Source of the DNA: Epiperipatus broadwayi
Lineage: Eukaryota > Onychophora > Udeonychophora > Euonychophora > Peripatidae
Assembly (NCBI GenBank): GCA_028023455.1
Contig: JAQFVV010006199.1
Coordinates: 6,584,972-6,648,971, forward strand
Direction: 5' to 3'
DNA: 64,000 bases
Made by a program: the position numbers and the translations under genes. The notes below the pieces were generated by a model. That model was not told the origin of the DNA. It saw nothing but the letters and a program-made list of their open reading frames with translations, and did not search any database. Below, in pieces: positions 25,136-37,489 of this stretch. How positions within the stretch are numbered: the first letter of the stretch is position 1; each line of letters opens with the position of its first letter.

Positions 25136-28100
25136 TATGCATAATTTAATAATCAGAGATATTGTGTATAAAGATATGGAAACTTCCTGCATGGATTTAT
25201 ACAGATATTACTAAACATACGCATGAATGGTTTTTATATTGGATTTAAATAACTAGCATTTCCATTGAATCATAAGTATTGGAAAATGTTAGTTAAACAG
25301 AAGTCATTGTTCTGGAAAAATAAAATTAAGTCTAAATAATTTACTTTAAGTGAAATAATGTTAATGTTAAATAATATATTTTAAAATAAAGCCAAATTAA
25401 ATATTTCAGTGTGTTTTTCTGATAAAACTTACAAGGATAGAAAAATGTGAATATATCATATGACCATTTCAGAAAGTTGACCGATCAATTTCTTAATTGT
25501 TTTTTTGAGCTGCAACATCAAAGACAAAGAATTCAGGGCATGAAAGCAACTCTTTCAAGCCCAAAATAATTACTCTTTTTATTATCATCATCATCTTCAT
25601 TATTAATATGATTTATTCATCAACTGCTTTTAAAACAATTGAAAACTCATTTGCTGATGATATTGCCTTAACTTCAAAAAATGAACCTTCAGAAAAAATA
25701 TAAAAAAAATTGTAATTAATGTGAATATGGAAAGTTTGATTTTTTTTAAAAATTAGCACCATATTCTCAATTCCTAAAAAGCAACGTGTTTATCTTTTTG
25801 TCTTAACTATTAAATTTAATGGTTTTCTTATCTGTCAAAATTTAGATCTTATCTGCTTTCTATTACAATCCCTCCCTGCTCCTTGAAAAGCTAGCCAGTA
25901 CTATCTGTGATTCTAATGTAAATAAATTTTCTAAGATTGGCTTTCTTAGTATTTGCACATATTGTGTTAAATATTGAGTTTATGTTTAAAAAAATTGTAT
26001 ATACTAATTTTAAGTACTAATAATAGTTTTCATGGTAATGTTTCATAACTTTCCATTCTTTTACATACTTCTCAATCAGTTATTAAAAAACAAATTATCT
26101 CTTAAAATTTATATGAACTGGAACAGACTTCTCATTAACTCAGAATATAGTTTCAGCAATGCAATCCTCTTCTTTTATGAAAGTTAGATCAATAAAAACC
26201 CCAGACAACCAAAGAATTATGGACTAAGAAATTTGGTTCTTTGGAAAAGTAAACTTTTTTTTTCAGCTCCAATAATTAAACTAGCTAGATTTGACCTTCT
26301 TAGACCTTGCAATTTCATCAATAGATATAAGACTACTCATAGTTTGCATACTTTTTTGCTTCAAAAATAGAATTAAACAGCCACTAGTTAAGTATCTGAG
26401 GTTATATATACAAATCATAAACTATATGGCTGACAGTATACAATGGAACAAATTATGATTTTAATAAGGCTAATGATGAATATGTTCTTCATGTGAAATC
26501 TCTACAGAATTTTTTACAATGATTGTTAATATTTAGCAATCTTTTAAAAAAACAATTATATGCCAAATAAATAATTTACATATAAGAATAATAATACTAA
26601 TATATAGATCTTCAAATCTAGAAACAATATTACCCTGCATAATTATTTTGTAACATCACAGAATCACAAATAAATCCTTAATTTATTTCAAATTAATTTC
26701 AAAAAGAGTTTTATATATAGCAGCCTTTGTTTACCCAGATTATTATTTAAATAAATAACTTATTAATGTTTCTGTACATAACAGCCTTTGGTTACCCAGT
26801 ATATTATTATTTAAATAAATATTTATTAATGTTCTGTAATTTATAAAATGAAAACCTGAATGCTGTTTAAAATATGATCAGATGAGTATCTTCAACCCAG
26901 TACATATAGTTTGACTTGAGTACTAATGAGAGGTCATTCAAACATTGAATTGTATCTATAGATTTTACATAGAAGATAAAATAACTTGTATCAAGTTTTT
27001 TTTAAATAAATATATCGAGATTTTTTAATGTGTTATGGCAATTATATACGTATGTAGTTAAATGCCACATTAAAAAAAAAACTTAAAAATTTGTTTTACT
27101 TATCACCCATTTTCCTGTAATGTAATCTAAACATTAATATGAATATGTGTGTAAATATTTGAAAAGAAAACTTGTGAATCATAAATCAGTAAAATTTGAG
27201 AAAGTCTTTTTCAAATCTTGGAATATTATTTTTTTCTATACTTGGATTTTTGCCTAAAAGGAAATCATATTGAGTCATTATGCAATATGTTATTACCCAA
27301 GCAATAATATTTGATTATCTTCACTGATAGTTTGATATTGTTTACTTAACAGAATCTATTTTATCATCTCAAAGAAAAACCATAGATTTTAATAAGTTCA
27401 TTACTAATTTTTATTAAATAGTGAAACCACAATTTATGCGTATCAATGTACATTACTTCAATTATATGCTATCCAAAAAAAAAATTGTTATTAAACATTA
27501 AAATTTATTAGATTAATACATTTTATGATATGCAGCTGCCATTTTTGTTTGGATTACATGAAAGCACATTTTATAATACACTTTTTTATTTTTTTCATGA
27601 TGTGATGCAAAATTTAAAAAAATTTGTAAAATATTTTTCTCAAGCAATAAAGTGAAAGTAAATATTTAATAGTGGGGAAAAAAGAATCATAAAATATTAT
27701 TGAATTGCAAATGAAAGCTTAAAATTTGAAGAGTTTAATTGAAAATTTAAAATGTGGAATGGCAAGTATGGATAACTATTTAGATTCGAAAGTCTGTACA
27801 GATTTAAAAGCAATACAATAATAATAGAGGACATATTTTGCTGATAATGAGACTGCTATAGTGTTTCTATAGGTGGAAGGGGACTTATTAAAGAAAAAGG
27901 ATGTTGTCCAGAGCATGTTTAATTGTTGTAAAAATCTAACACTTAGCTATTCATTTTATTAAATAAATAAAGATATTGTGCAGTAAGTTTTTATTTTTTG
28001 AATAAATGTGAATGAACCAATACACAATAAATATATATGTGTGCTCTTTAAATATGTTAATAATAACTACTTTATTATTGTTCTTTCTGTGTTATACATG

Positions 28101-28324
28101 TGTGCATGTGAAAAATATTGTGCACATGTAATTCATTAAAATAATATGAGCTCAAAGCTTATCAACAAAATGTAAACTATTATATGTGTTATATGATGTA
28201 TGTGAGGAGAGCTTGGAACAAAATATAGCAGATATAGCAGCCCCCTTAAACTATTGAGTATACTTTTATTATCTTAAATAATTTTTAAATCTACTTGCTA
28301 ATGTGTGTGTATGTTTTTTTTTAG
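25136..28324. other. AT-rich sequence upstream of the Rap1GAP exons
   Basis: Presumably intronic, since the exon at 28325 is internal. Apart from the 26715 tandem duplication and a short CAT run near 25588, no exon or element is recognised. Confidence 0.55.
26715..26837. repeat. Diverged tandem duplication, ~61 bp period
   Basis: CAGCCTTTGTTTACCCAG (26721) and CAGCCTTTGGTTACCCAG (26782) start two copies that share TTATTATTTAAATAAATA and TTATTAATGTT, with small differences. Confidence 0.9.
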
Positions 28325-28513
28325 ATCCTTCAAAAAGCTGGACCTTATCCAATGATTGTTTTACCAGAAAAAGGTGGATATTGGTTAGATAGCTTGGAAC
28401 AAGAATGTCTAATGGATGGAGAAGGAAACCCTCTTATTCCACAGTATAGTGTTAAGAACAAATTTGAAGTGGATGAAACAGCCAAATGCTACAGGAGGTA
28501 TTTTCTTGGAAAG
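28325..28513 (+). CDS. RAP1GAP: Rap1GAP-type GTPase-activating protein, internal exon (N-terminal region)
   Basis: An internal exon of a host gene. The 189 bases read as 63 codons without a stop, preceded by a T-rich tract ending in AG (28323-28324) and followed by a GTAATT donor at 28514. Residues 6-20 read GPYPMIVLPEKGGYW and the exon ends with DETAKCYRRYFLGK. Both match the conserved start of the Rap1GAP/Rap1GAP2 catalytic region (family pattern: GP-P--LP--GGYW, then R-FLGK leading into EHFN). Members of the family stimulate GTP hydrolysis by Rap1 in the cytoplasm and so switch off Rap-dependent adhesion signalling. The middle (residues 23-45) diverges from vertebrates, as is usual for that loop. 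The exon begins and ends in phase 0. The catalytic asparagine helix lies further downstream and is not in this exon. SIPA1 and GARNL3 relatives are possible alternatives, but GGYW and FLGK fit Rap1GAP best. Confidence 0.87.
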
Positions 28514-30991
28514 GTAATTTATATTTAATCAATATAATTTTTAAATTATATTTGAAATTAATTATTGTATTTGTATTTTCTTTGTTATTTTTTAAAAATC
28601 ATCTTTCAGAATGCTTTTTCTTTTTTAATTGCTCATTTGTTAGTAAGGTAGTTTTTAATTTAATTAATTTCATGCTTGCTTGCAATCTTTGCCTGACTGG
28701 TCATGCTAGTTCTTGAAAATAATGGAAGTCAAAGGTCAAAGCTATGATTTAGAATTCACTGATATTTTTTAACTTAATTAAAAACAAATTGGTAAATGAT
28801 TTTTCTTTCAATTACTAAGATTTAAATAACTCTGATTTGCAAATAATATCATACTTGACATTAAATTATATTTACAAGTTACAGAAATATTATATTTTTA
28901 TCATTTTGCAAGATATTTTGAAAGTCACTTGTTTTTGGAGCATCCCAAAAACATAGGAAATGTTAACTATTATGTAAAGATTACCAAATTATTTTGACTT
29001 AAATGCAGATTAATGAATTGGATCATGATTTGGGTCAACAAGCATTCTTGCAGCAGGTTTTTGTTTAGTTTTGCAAAAATAAACTTTTATTATGAGATTG
29101 AATGATAATTATATATCATATATAGTATTTTAGATGTATAATAAAATAATTAATCCCTTTAGCAGTCAACATAAGGATGTTGACATTATGGCTCTACAAA
29201 CAAAAACAATGATTGGTTGTCTTAATATAATTTCATGAATTTGTGTAACTTTATTATTTATTGCAATGTAGTAGCTGCTTGTTGCCAATTGGACTTTCCA
29301 TAAAGATTTTGGCTTGTGTGAGCAGGCTACTAGCTAAATATGCATTAAAAGAAATCATAATAAATGTTGCTCAATAACTGAGATCAATTAATGATATGAT
29401 TTATTATATAATTTCTAAGAGAACAGACATCAACATATAACAATTTCAAGAGCTTGGAAAATTATGATTATACAATAATTAATATTTTATAAATACATAT
29501 CATGACATTGTATGCAATTATTACCTTTTACCATAAGGTCTATCAAAAACATAAAAGGTCTATCCAACTTATGCAAAGACTCTAGATCTATTTCTTAATC
29601 TACAGAGTAAATCTTACTGAGATGAAAGTCTATGAATTCTCTTTTCAATCTATTCTTCTACACTTTTTTATATTCACAATTATCTTGAGTGCAACATCAT
29701 TTAGGAGACTCAATTTGTTATCTGGCATAAAATTTTACTTCCACATTTGTTTTATCATTACAGTTGTCTTTTAATCCTTTAAGTAGAAGCATTTTCTAAT
29801 TACTGCATTAAACTTTTAATTATAATTAGACATATTTTAGCTTTCCAATATTTTCTAAAAATGGTAACTAATATATATAATTTTCATCTTACATTAGAAT
29901 AAAAAAACATATTCAATATTTAACAAATTATACATTTGTTCAATTATCAGACATAACATCTACCATTTGGAGTACCAAAATTTCTTTTTTATAATGTCAT
30001 AGTAGATAAGATGTTAAATTACTAGATAGTTAAACTATGAAACTAATACAAACAACTCATCAATTACCTAATACATAAATTTAAGATTTTTTAGTCTTTA
30101 TAGAGATATTTCAATGGTGTGTATGATAATATAAGTTTTGTTGTGCTTTCTTTTAAATTAGCTATTTCTCCAAATTATTATTAATTCAACAATACATTTA
30201 TTTTTATATCATTATGTCACATGTATATATATATACACACACACAATATGTTTAATATATATTATTAGACTCAGCACTACACAAAAAGATGTAACATGTG
30301 CATTCACACTAGTAAGCTGTTGCTTAATGTCCAAGACAATTTTGTCCAATGAAATTTATAGCTCACCATATTAATAATAAAAAGAAAAAACAATAGGAAT
30401 TCATAATCATCAAATATAATAATAATGATCATGGCATCACAAATCAAGATCTCATAGCAAATAATGGAAAATCTATGACTTGGACACCATATCTTACACC
30501 AATCTTCAAAAGCCCTTAATATTTGTCATGAAATGAGGACATTATTTATTCTCAAAGTGAAACTATTCTTCTCATTCAGAAGGGCTTCTTTAATATTGAC
30601 AATGTCAGCTAAACAAAGTGATGTATAATAATTTACTACTTATATATATGTCACAAAAAAAGGAATAGAGAATTTCTTATTACTTTAATATAAGATTTAA
30701 TATATCTTTTTTTGTAAAGAATGTTCTTTCTTTCAAGAGAGCTTTATATATTAGCAATAGAGGTAGGGTGACTGATACAAAGTTAAAAGTTTTAAGATTA
30801 AACCTGAGCTGATTATATCACTACACTCAACTAAATCATGTTCAACTTGCTTTTTTAGATTGTTTGATATATGACCTCCTGAGCAATTAATTTTACAATT
30901 ATTATATATAATTATAAAAATTAATTGCAACTGTGTTGAAATAACTTATTTACATATATAGAGCTCGCAAATAAGCTTTTAACAACCTTTG

Positions 30992-31055
30992 CAGAATATC
31001 CCCAACCCCAGACTGGTTTCTGCTACTGGCATCCTCAGTGAGGTGCTTCAAGCAT
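30992..31055 (-). ncRNA. Hammerhead ribozyme, left arm, complete core
   Basis: Minus strand: CTGAGGA (31032-31038), stem II TGC-CAGTA-GCA, GAAAC (31016-31020), CA, GTC (31011-31013). All invariant hammerhead bases and the cleavable C are present. GAAAC-CA-GTC gives the minimal 2-bp stem III. Stem I is weaker here (CACCTCA against TGGGGTTG). This is the best candidate in the window for a self-cleaving RNA. Type I hammerheads of this kind are known from Penelope elements and from short animal repeats. Confidence 0.68.
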
Positions 31056-31119
31056 TAGATTAAAAATATTAGGACAACCCCAGCACTTCATCTGACCTAG
31101 TATTTTTAATCTAATGCTT

Positions 31120-31182
31120 GAATATTCTAGCACTTCACTGAGGATGCCAGTAGCAGAAACCGGCTTGGAGTTGGGGATATTC
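31120..31182 (+). ncRNA. Hammerhead ribozyme-like motif, right arm
   Basis: Plus strand: stem I 5' strand GAATATTCTAGCACTTCA (31120-31137), CTGAGGA (31138-31144), TGC-CAGTA-GCA, GAAAC (31156-31160), CG, GCT, then TGGAGTTGGGGATATTC (31166-31182). The first and last blocks pair over most of their length, a strong stem I. The cleavage triplet expected as GTC reads GCT, so cleavage should be impaired. Confidence 0.65.
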
Positions 31183-32765
31183 TGCAAAGCTTGTTAAGAG
31201 CTTATTTGCAAGCTCTATATATAACATTTGTAATACAAGCTTGTTAAATTAGGTCATGTGACATCTGACTTGTTTTGGGGTTTTTTTAATAATTATTTAC
31301 ATATAAATTAATTTTATGTAACATTTTATTTATAAATAATTTCATATACTATATCCTGATATACTTTTTGATTATATTTATTTATTTATCCAAAACAATA
31401 ACTCAAGAATGATTTTAGACTTAATTAAAATATTACATCTTCAATGTTAAATGCATTTGGCAGCTAAGGAAACTAAATAAAATCATAGTTTATCTATTGT
31501 TATGACAATAGTATTTAAAAAAAAAGAATATCAGTTTTATTCTTTGATGATTTATTTTATTGCAGGGTATTTTTTTACATTACATTTAGTTTATATTTTA
31601 TTAAATATAGCAAGTAATTATTAAAGTATATTTCAATACATCTATCTAAATAATATTCAAATTTTATTTTATCGTTTTTTTATTTATAGGTAAAATTGAA
31701 TGAATCATTGGATTTATAATTAATAAAGTTTAGAAGTTGTTTAATATGATATATAATAACTTTGCCTATCTGTAATCATTAAAACTATCAGTAGCACTTA
31801 GTTTCCTCATCATTCTATATAAATCAGTTCTTGATATTATTGAAAAATTGCCAAATAAAATGTCAGATATTTGTTATACATGCACAAGTGTATTTTATGT
31901 GTTTTATATAATAATAATAACTGAAACAGATGTTTTCATTATGTGTCAATGTATACAAGTCTTTTTTTTAGTTAAATCTCAATTTAATTTCTGATTTTAT
32001 CCACTGATTTATACTACTTTTATAATCATAACATCTAATGTTAATTGCTGCATCAGTTTACATACTTTTATGATTGTATCTGCCATTATATTGTATTTTC
32101 AATTTACAGTGGCACATAGTTTGTAGTTTTTTAAATTGCCTTCTTTGAAATATGTCAAGTTTTACTTTTGTAGTAGGCTATTAATAATATATGGTAGATA
32201 ATTTAAGATATAGTAATATATTTTTTTAAAAATTGTATTCTTTTTTGCCATGTAAAGTATGTTGAAGTTTCATCCATCTCTTAAAATCTGTTACCCAAGA
32301 TTAATATAATGTATTAAATAAATTTTAATCAATCTTTATTTTTTTCAAATTCATTCTTAAAAGCTTGTATCTCTACAGCAAGATCTTCAATATACATATA
32401 TTCTATTATTTTGTGAGATTAAAAACCGTATTTGCATTAAATGTATACAAATCTAATGCTATACATTTAAAATTTTAATCTCTTTTTTTTTTTACTGTGC
32501 TATATTATTGAACCAAATGCATACAATTATCACATTTATTTAGTATATTTTTAAAAACTATTTTATCTCTTTGATCCACATTAAGAGGCTTAAAAAGAGA
32601 TTTTGTTTGTTTTCATTTTAGTACAATAATCAATGCACTAAATAAAATTATATAAAATTTTAATAATTTAAATTTTATAATCTTATTTAATAATATGAAT
32701 ATTAGAAGTGAAATAATTATTTTGGACTTTAAATGGTTTTTTTGGGTTTTTTTTTTTTTTTTCAG

Positions 32766-32869
32766 GAACATTTTAATTTTTATTCGATGGATGATTGTTT
32801 GGGTCCATTAATATTATCAGTTCGTAATGAAATTATTTCATCGCAAGAACATACCCGGTTAATTCTCAG
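32766..32869 (+). CDS. RAP1GAP: Rap1GAP-type GTPase-activating protein, following internal exon
   Basis: The exon directly continuing the one at 28325. A long T-tract and CAG precede it, and the donor GTAAAT begins at 32870. It has 104 bases: 34 codons plus two bases (phase 2 exit). The protein reads EHFNFYSMDDCLGPLILS, then VRNEIISSQEHTRLIL. It aligns without gaps with the Rap1GAP segment that follows FLGK (EHFN-YS-D--LG---LS---E-I--QEH-RL-LR). This part of the family belongs to the dimerisation/RapGAP core before the catalytic helix. The junction FLGK|EHFN falls exactly where the protein family predicts, which supports both splice sites. I looked for the next exon (expected to start about 'TK-R--HD-IP') and did not recognise it anywhere up to 64000. 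The following intron may therefore exceed 31 kb, or the exon escaped me. Confidence 0.88.
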
Positions 32870-34164
32870 GTAAATATATATTTATCTAACTTTTTAAATA
32901 TATAAAGTATACAGAGTATATATGGGTGTGTGTAAGAAATGGTTCTAATACATTTATACATGTAATATATGTCCCACTGAAATAAAATATTTGTTATTAA
33001 TTAATCTGTTTAGATATTATTTATTTATTACTAGTTAAATGATGTATATAATCTAATTATTTTATTTATTGTAATACTTAGTTAGATTCCAACCCTTCAA
33101 TAAATTATAACATACACATCCTTGACAATAAATATTTACAGCATCTTCTTGAAATAATACCCACTTTCACAATTAAAAGTATAATTTTCCAATATGTAAA
33201 TAGAATGAGTAACCATTTTCTTTTCTTTTTTTTAATTTGTGCCTTTTTCAATTATTTATTGAGAGATATATTTCATTATTATAAAATTAAGTATATTATA
33301 CTGTTGTAATAATAGTAATAATATAATATTTGAACTAAAAATATTGTCAGACATCTATTATTTCGATTTATTTATCATTGCTTAAGAGTTTAGAAATATA
33401 TCTATATATAAGATAGAATTAATAACATTAAAGATATTTGAAACCATAATTGAAATAACTTTGTCATTTCAAACACAAATAAATATATTTATTATTAAAA
33501 GCTAATAAATAGTAAAGATAAAAGTTTTTGTTTGAAAAGATTTATAAACGATGACATTTAATAATACTTAGACAATTATTTCTAGAATAAAATTGCAATG
33601 TTTATTATTATATGAATAAAGTAAAATAATAAACAATATTGCTTTTATAAAAAGTATTTTAATCTTGTTTATATGTCTTTATCTACTTTTCTTCACAATT
33701 TTTAAGTTATTAAGAGAAAAATTGAAGTAAATATCTTCAATGTCCTGAAGATATAAAATTTTCCATACACAAGAAAACTCCCACCTTATTTAGGCTTTTA
33801 TTAAATCATGATTTTTTCTTTCCTCATAATATTAAATTTTAAAAAACTTCAATATTAATTCTTTTTTTTTGCATTCTTCCATAACTAAAGATTGAACTGA
33901 TACATCTTTTATATTTTTTGAAAATTCTTTTTTTTTCTAATGAAGTGTGTATATAGAATTATTTTTTTTATATATTTTTTAATTTGTAATGAACATACAG
34001 TATTTTATATTTTTTATAATTTATGAATTATAATTGGTTAAAAGTGTTATACAATTGATTAATTTTTGTATGTATTTTGATGTTTGAATGTATTTCTATT
34101 ATTATTTTATTTATTATATGTTAATTTATATTATGTACATGTATATATTAAAAGCCTAAAGCTA
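32870..34164 (+). other. Downstream Rap1GAP intron, first part
   Basis: Begins with the donor GTAAAT. AT-rich with T-tracts; no structured element before the palindrome at 34165. Confidence 0.55.
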
Positions 34165-34658
34165 AACTTATCAATAAAATAATTAAAATTACCCCAAATT
34201 TAAAATTAAACAAGACTAGACAAGTAAAATAAATTCTATAATACAATCAATGGTTTCCATACCAAAACAGACTTCTCAAGTAAAAGGACTAAAAACATAT
34301 TAACAAATATATACTATTTCCCATAAATCCTATTTACATCCCACATACCCTTGTTATTAAAAGAACTCTTAAACAAGTTAATTGTTTCAGAAATTATTAT
34401 TAAAAATTTATGATTCTAAAGCAATTAACTTGTTTAGGCGTTCTTTTAATATTACGAGTGTGTGGGATTGAATTGGGAATTGTGGGAAATAGTATATATT
34501 TGTTGATATGTTTTTAGTCCTTTGCACTTGAAAAATCTACTTTGCCAGGGAAACCACTGGTTGGGTTATAGAGTTGTTGTTTTTTTTTGTTTGTTTTTTT
34601 TTTTGGCTAGTTTTATTTAATTTTGAATTTGGGGTAAGTTTAATTATATTTATATTTG
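34165..34658. mobile_element. 490 bp palindromic foldback element
   Basis: The left end (AAATTACCCCAAATTTAAAA, 34186-34205) pairs with the right end (TTTTGAATTTGGGGTAAG, 34621-34638). Inner blocks also pair: TACTATTTCCCA with TGGGAAATAGTA, and AACAAGTTAATTG with CAATTAACTTGTT. The centre is near 34400. No coding part, and no hammerhead core found. Confidence 0.82.
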
Positions 34659-35439
34659 TGTATTCATATTATCATTGATAAATATAGTCTTAAAGCCTGT
34701 AAAACATACAGTAAAATATTATGTTCCAACAAATTCAATATGTTTTAAATTTGACATATAGTTCACATATAGAATAATACTAAGCTGTGAAGGTCTGTTA
34801 TCTTTTGTGTCTGAGTTAAATTAATTACTGCCAATATCTATTACTTATATTATTTGTTTGGGAGTTTTTTTGACTGAGCATACAATGATTATAATATAAA
34901 GTTATATACTTCTATCAAAAAATTATTTTGTTTACAATACTTATTATAATACAGGTAGCTGTAAACTTGAACATAATAAAAAAATGTCTGTAATTTTGAT
35001 GAGCAGTCAAGAATTCTACTTATAATAATAAATAATATGTAATATAGATCATGTGACTGATTTTTACTAATAATAAATAGTGAAACTTTTTTTTATTAAT
35101 TAGTACAATAATTAAGGGTTTTATTTTTTTTTAGTTCAAAAATTGAGTATGCTAAAGAAACAAACACTTTAAAAAAGATTATATTCATTATTATTTATTT
35201 TATACGTAATTGAAGACATAATTGTAATCTACATTACACATATAAAAAAGATTTTTTATTTACAAATGTCATTGTTAATAAATAAAGTTGAAAGATATTA
35301 TGCTATAAAGATGAATTTATTATAACTTTATGATCATCGATGCATATATATTATTTAAATCCTAAAGTGCTTATAAAAAAAAAAATCAAAATTATATCTT
35401 GATTGCTATTGAATCTTGCTAAAAGCATATCTAAAATAT

Positions 35440-36970
35440 TTATCAATGTTTCTTCTTTGATTATTGAAGAAGATTTAAAATATAATGGTGATGGGTTAAC
35501 TTCAGAACCATTGAAAATTTTTAAGATTATCTAGGGTGAATATATCTGATCTTAAAGATAAATTTCATGTTTCAGTTCATTAAATAAGTGTGATTTAAGA
35601 TAGTAATAGAGTGGTGGACATGAAATTTGAAAGTTTCTGAATCAGAGTTTCACTTCTCTTTTTGGTACTCAGATATTAATATCTTTAGCCATCATTATTT
35701 GATTATTTTTAAAATTAGAAATATGGAAAAGACTGTCTCACTTATCATGAAATAACATTGCTATCTATTGTTGTTGAAATACTTTTAAAGATTTTATTGA
35801 ATGAGCAGTTTCCAGTCATAGATGAGTGATTATCCAAAACATGATATGACATGGATTTCATTGCTGGACAAATACAACAAAAGCTTTCTGTGCAAAGATG
35901 TGGTTTTTTGTCTTACCTTTATCAATTTCAGTTCATCAAAAAATTTTATGGTGCCTTTTGAAATTAACTGAATTTAGTGAACTTTATAGAACTTTTTTAT
36001 AATAGAATGAGTAGACACATATTACTATTATCAGTGAGTCTGAGACATTTGAAATGAAAACTCATTGAACAGGGACATGCAGTTTTATTTCTGGCAGTGA
36101 TGTTTATGAATAATTTTTAGGCAATCTCATGAAGCAGATGAGTCAGAAGTTTAGTAGTGGATCAGCATGTTTGATGTTTGTGTGCAGATGAGTCAGAAGT
36201 TTAGTAGTGGATCAGCATGTTTGATGTTTGTGTTATTCTTACCAATTTTCAAAATGATAATCTTCAGAATGTTGTTAATGTTTTGAATATAATATTTAAA
36301 GACGTATATATAGTAATTGATATTAAATTCTTTATTAATTAACTAGTAATGGGGAAAAAATCTTTAACTTTTAACTGAGTGGTTATCATTTTAAGAATGG
36401 TAAGATTTTTAAATAAAAAGGTGGACTTGGATATTGAGATTGAACACAGACTCAAATTTATTGCTTCTGCATTTAATAACTTAAAGGTCATAAAATTTTA
36501 TCACACTGTTATAACTACTATAACTAAGTTAATTGTATATAGAGATGTTATTTTACCCAATTTAATTATGGAAGTAATGTGAATTCCTTATTAATGTAAC
36601 TAAAGTATTAGAAAAAAATTATTTAAAGCTATTCCATAAGATTCTGAAAGTCTATATTAAATATGTTTTTCAGTTTAATGAGTATGATATTAGGGCATCT
36701 ATTATTATAAGTCACATCCGCATTGGATTGAGCATGTAAAATGATTGGAGACTAACTGACTTCTTAAAAAAATAATTTAATGATCATTTGCTCATGGTTT
36801 TCAAGAGAGACAAACTCTGCTTACATTTAAAGATGATCTCACAGATACTCCAAAAAAGTGCAATATTGATTGCTTTTACTGGAAGAGTATTGGCTAAAAA
36901 TAAAATTCACTGGAGACAACAATTAGGCAAAGTATTAAAATCTTTCAAAAAATAAAATTTTCTACAGAAG
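35440..36970 (+). mobile_element. LINE relic, plus strand (craniofacial/RTE-like type)
   Basis: A heavily decayed reverse-transcriptase ORF. The clearest block, 36412-36560, reads KVDLDIEIEHRLKFIASAF then NNLKV, and TKLIVYRDVILPNL. It matches the LINE pattern '--DLD-EI--RI--A--AF--L' then 'TKL-VY-AV-LP-LLYG'. Further down, HPHWIEHVK (about 36716-36742) matches 'LRW-GHV-RM', and TFKDDLTDTPKKCNID (36820-36870) matches 'R-KD-LK--LK-C-I'. Upstream pieces (around 35840-36110) fit the palm region only weakly. A perfect 50 bp tandem duplication (36134-36233) lies inside it. Clade assignment is tentative. Confidence 0.65.
36134..36233. repeat. Perfect 50 bp tandem duplication
   Basis: Two identical 50-base copies starting GCAGATGAGTCAGAAG (36134-36183 and 36184-36233). 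No differences seen, so recent or an assembly artefact. Confidence 0.97.
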
Positions 36971-37489
36971 TTAAAATATTGCATTATAAGATGTTAAATA
37001 TATAGTCTAAAAAATCAACATATGATAAATATTAATATTTGAATGTTTCGTAGGATGATTTTATTGTCATCACAGAATTTATCTTTAATTTTTATTCCAT
37101 ATTTTTTTTAATCCTGTTTTTTTTTTCTTTGTGTTAGAATTAAAATAACCATATTTGTTTATTAGTTCTGCTAATGATGATATGTATACAGTAAATAGTA
37201 TTATTTGTATCATGTATTTGTAAGGTATTAAGATGTCACAAGTTAGTGAAAATTGCTGAGAACTCTAAAAAATACAATTTATTTATTTATTGAATATCTA
37301 AACTGAGATAATAAATTGATTACTTCTGCTGACCTAATGAATCAAATATATATAAAATTTTATCAGACATAAAAAATATATATCATAGATTCATATCACA
37401 TCTGATTTACTTTATTAACATGTTTTTTTAAACTCATGATATTATTTGTTTATATAATTTATTGTAATAAATATACAACTTTGTGTTTA

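Larger units (their letters stand above)
30955..31224. mobile_element. Foldback element with a hammerhead in each arm (intronic)
   Basis: A near-perfect palindrome of about 130-base arms. The ends read TATAGAGCTCGCAAATAAGC and its complement. The arms meet in a short AT-rich loop flanked by TCTAATGCTTGAA-type blocks, with a CAACCCCAGCACTTCATCTGACC centre near 31075-31097. Each arm holds one hammerhead motif pointing outward (30992-31055 minus, 31120-31182 plus). It sits inside the first Rap1GAP intron seen here. No coding capacity. Flanking ATAT repeats hide any target duplication. Confidence 0.85.
28514..32765 (+). other. Rap1GAP intron
   Basis: A 4,252-base phase-0 intron with GT (28514) and a polypyrimidine tract plus CAG (32763-32765). 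It is AT-rich and holds no long open frame. The only structured insertion I see is the hammerhead-bearing foldback at 30955-31224. The rest, including a short TATA/CA tract near 30220-30245, shows nothing I can name. Confidence 0.8.

Noticed and set aside
28486-28716. 76-codon plus-strand frame overlapping the Rap1GAP exon
   Set aside because: Out of frame with the conserved protein and running into the intron; a shadow ORF.
34565-34605. GAAACCACTGG and GTTTCC in the 34 kb palindrome, considered as hammerhead remnants
   Set aside because: No CTGANGA strand at the needed position on either strand.
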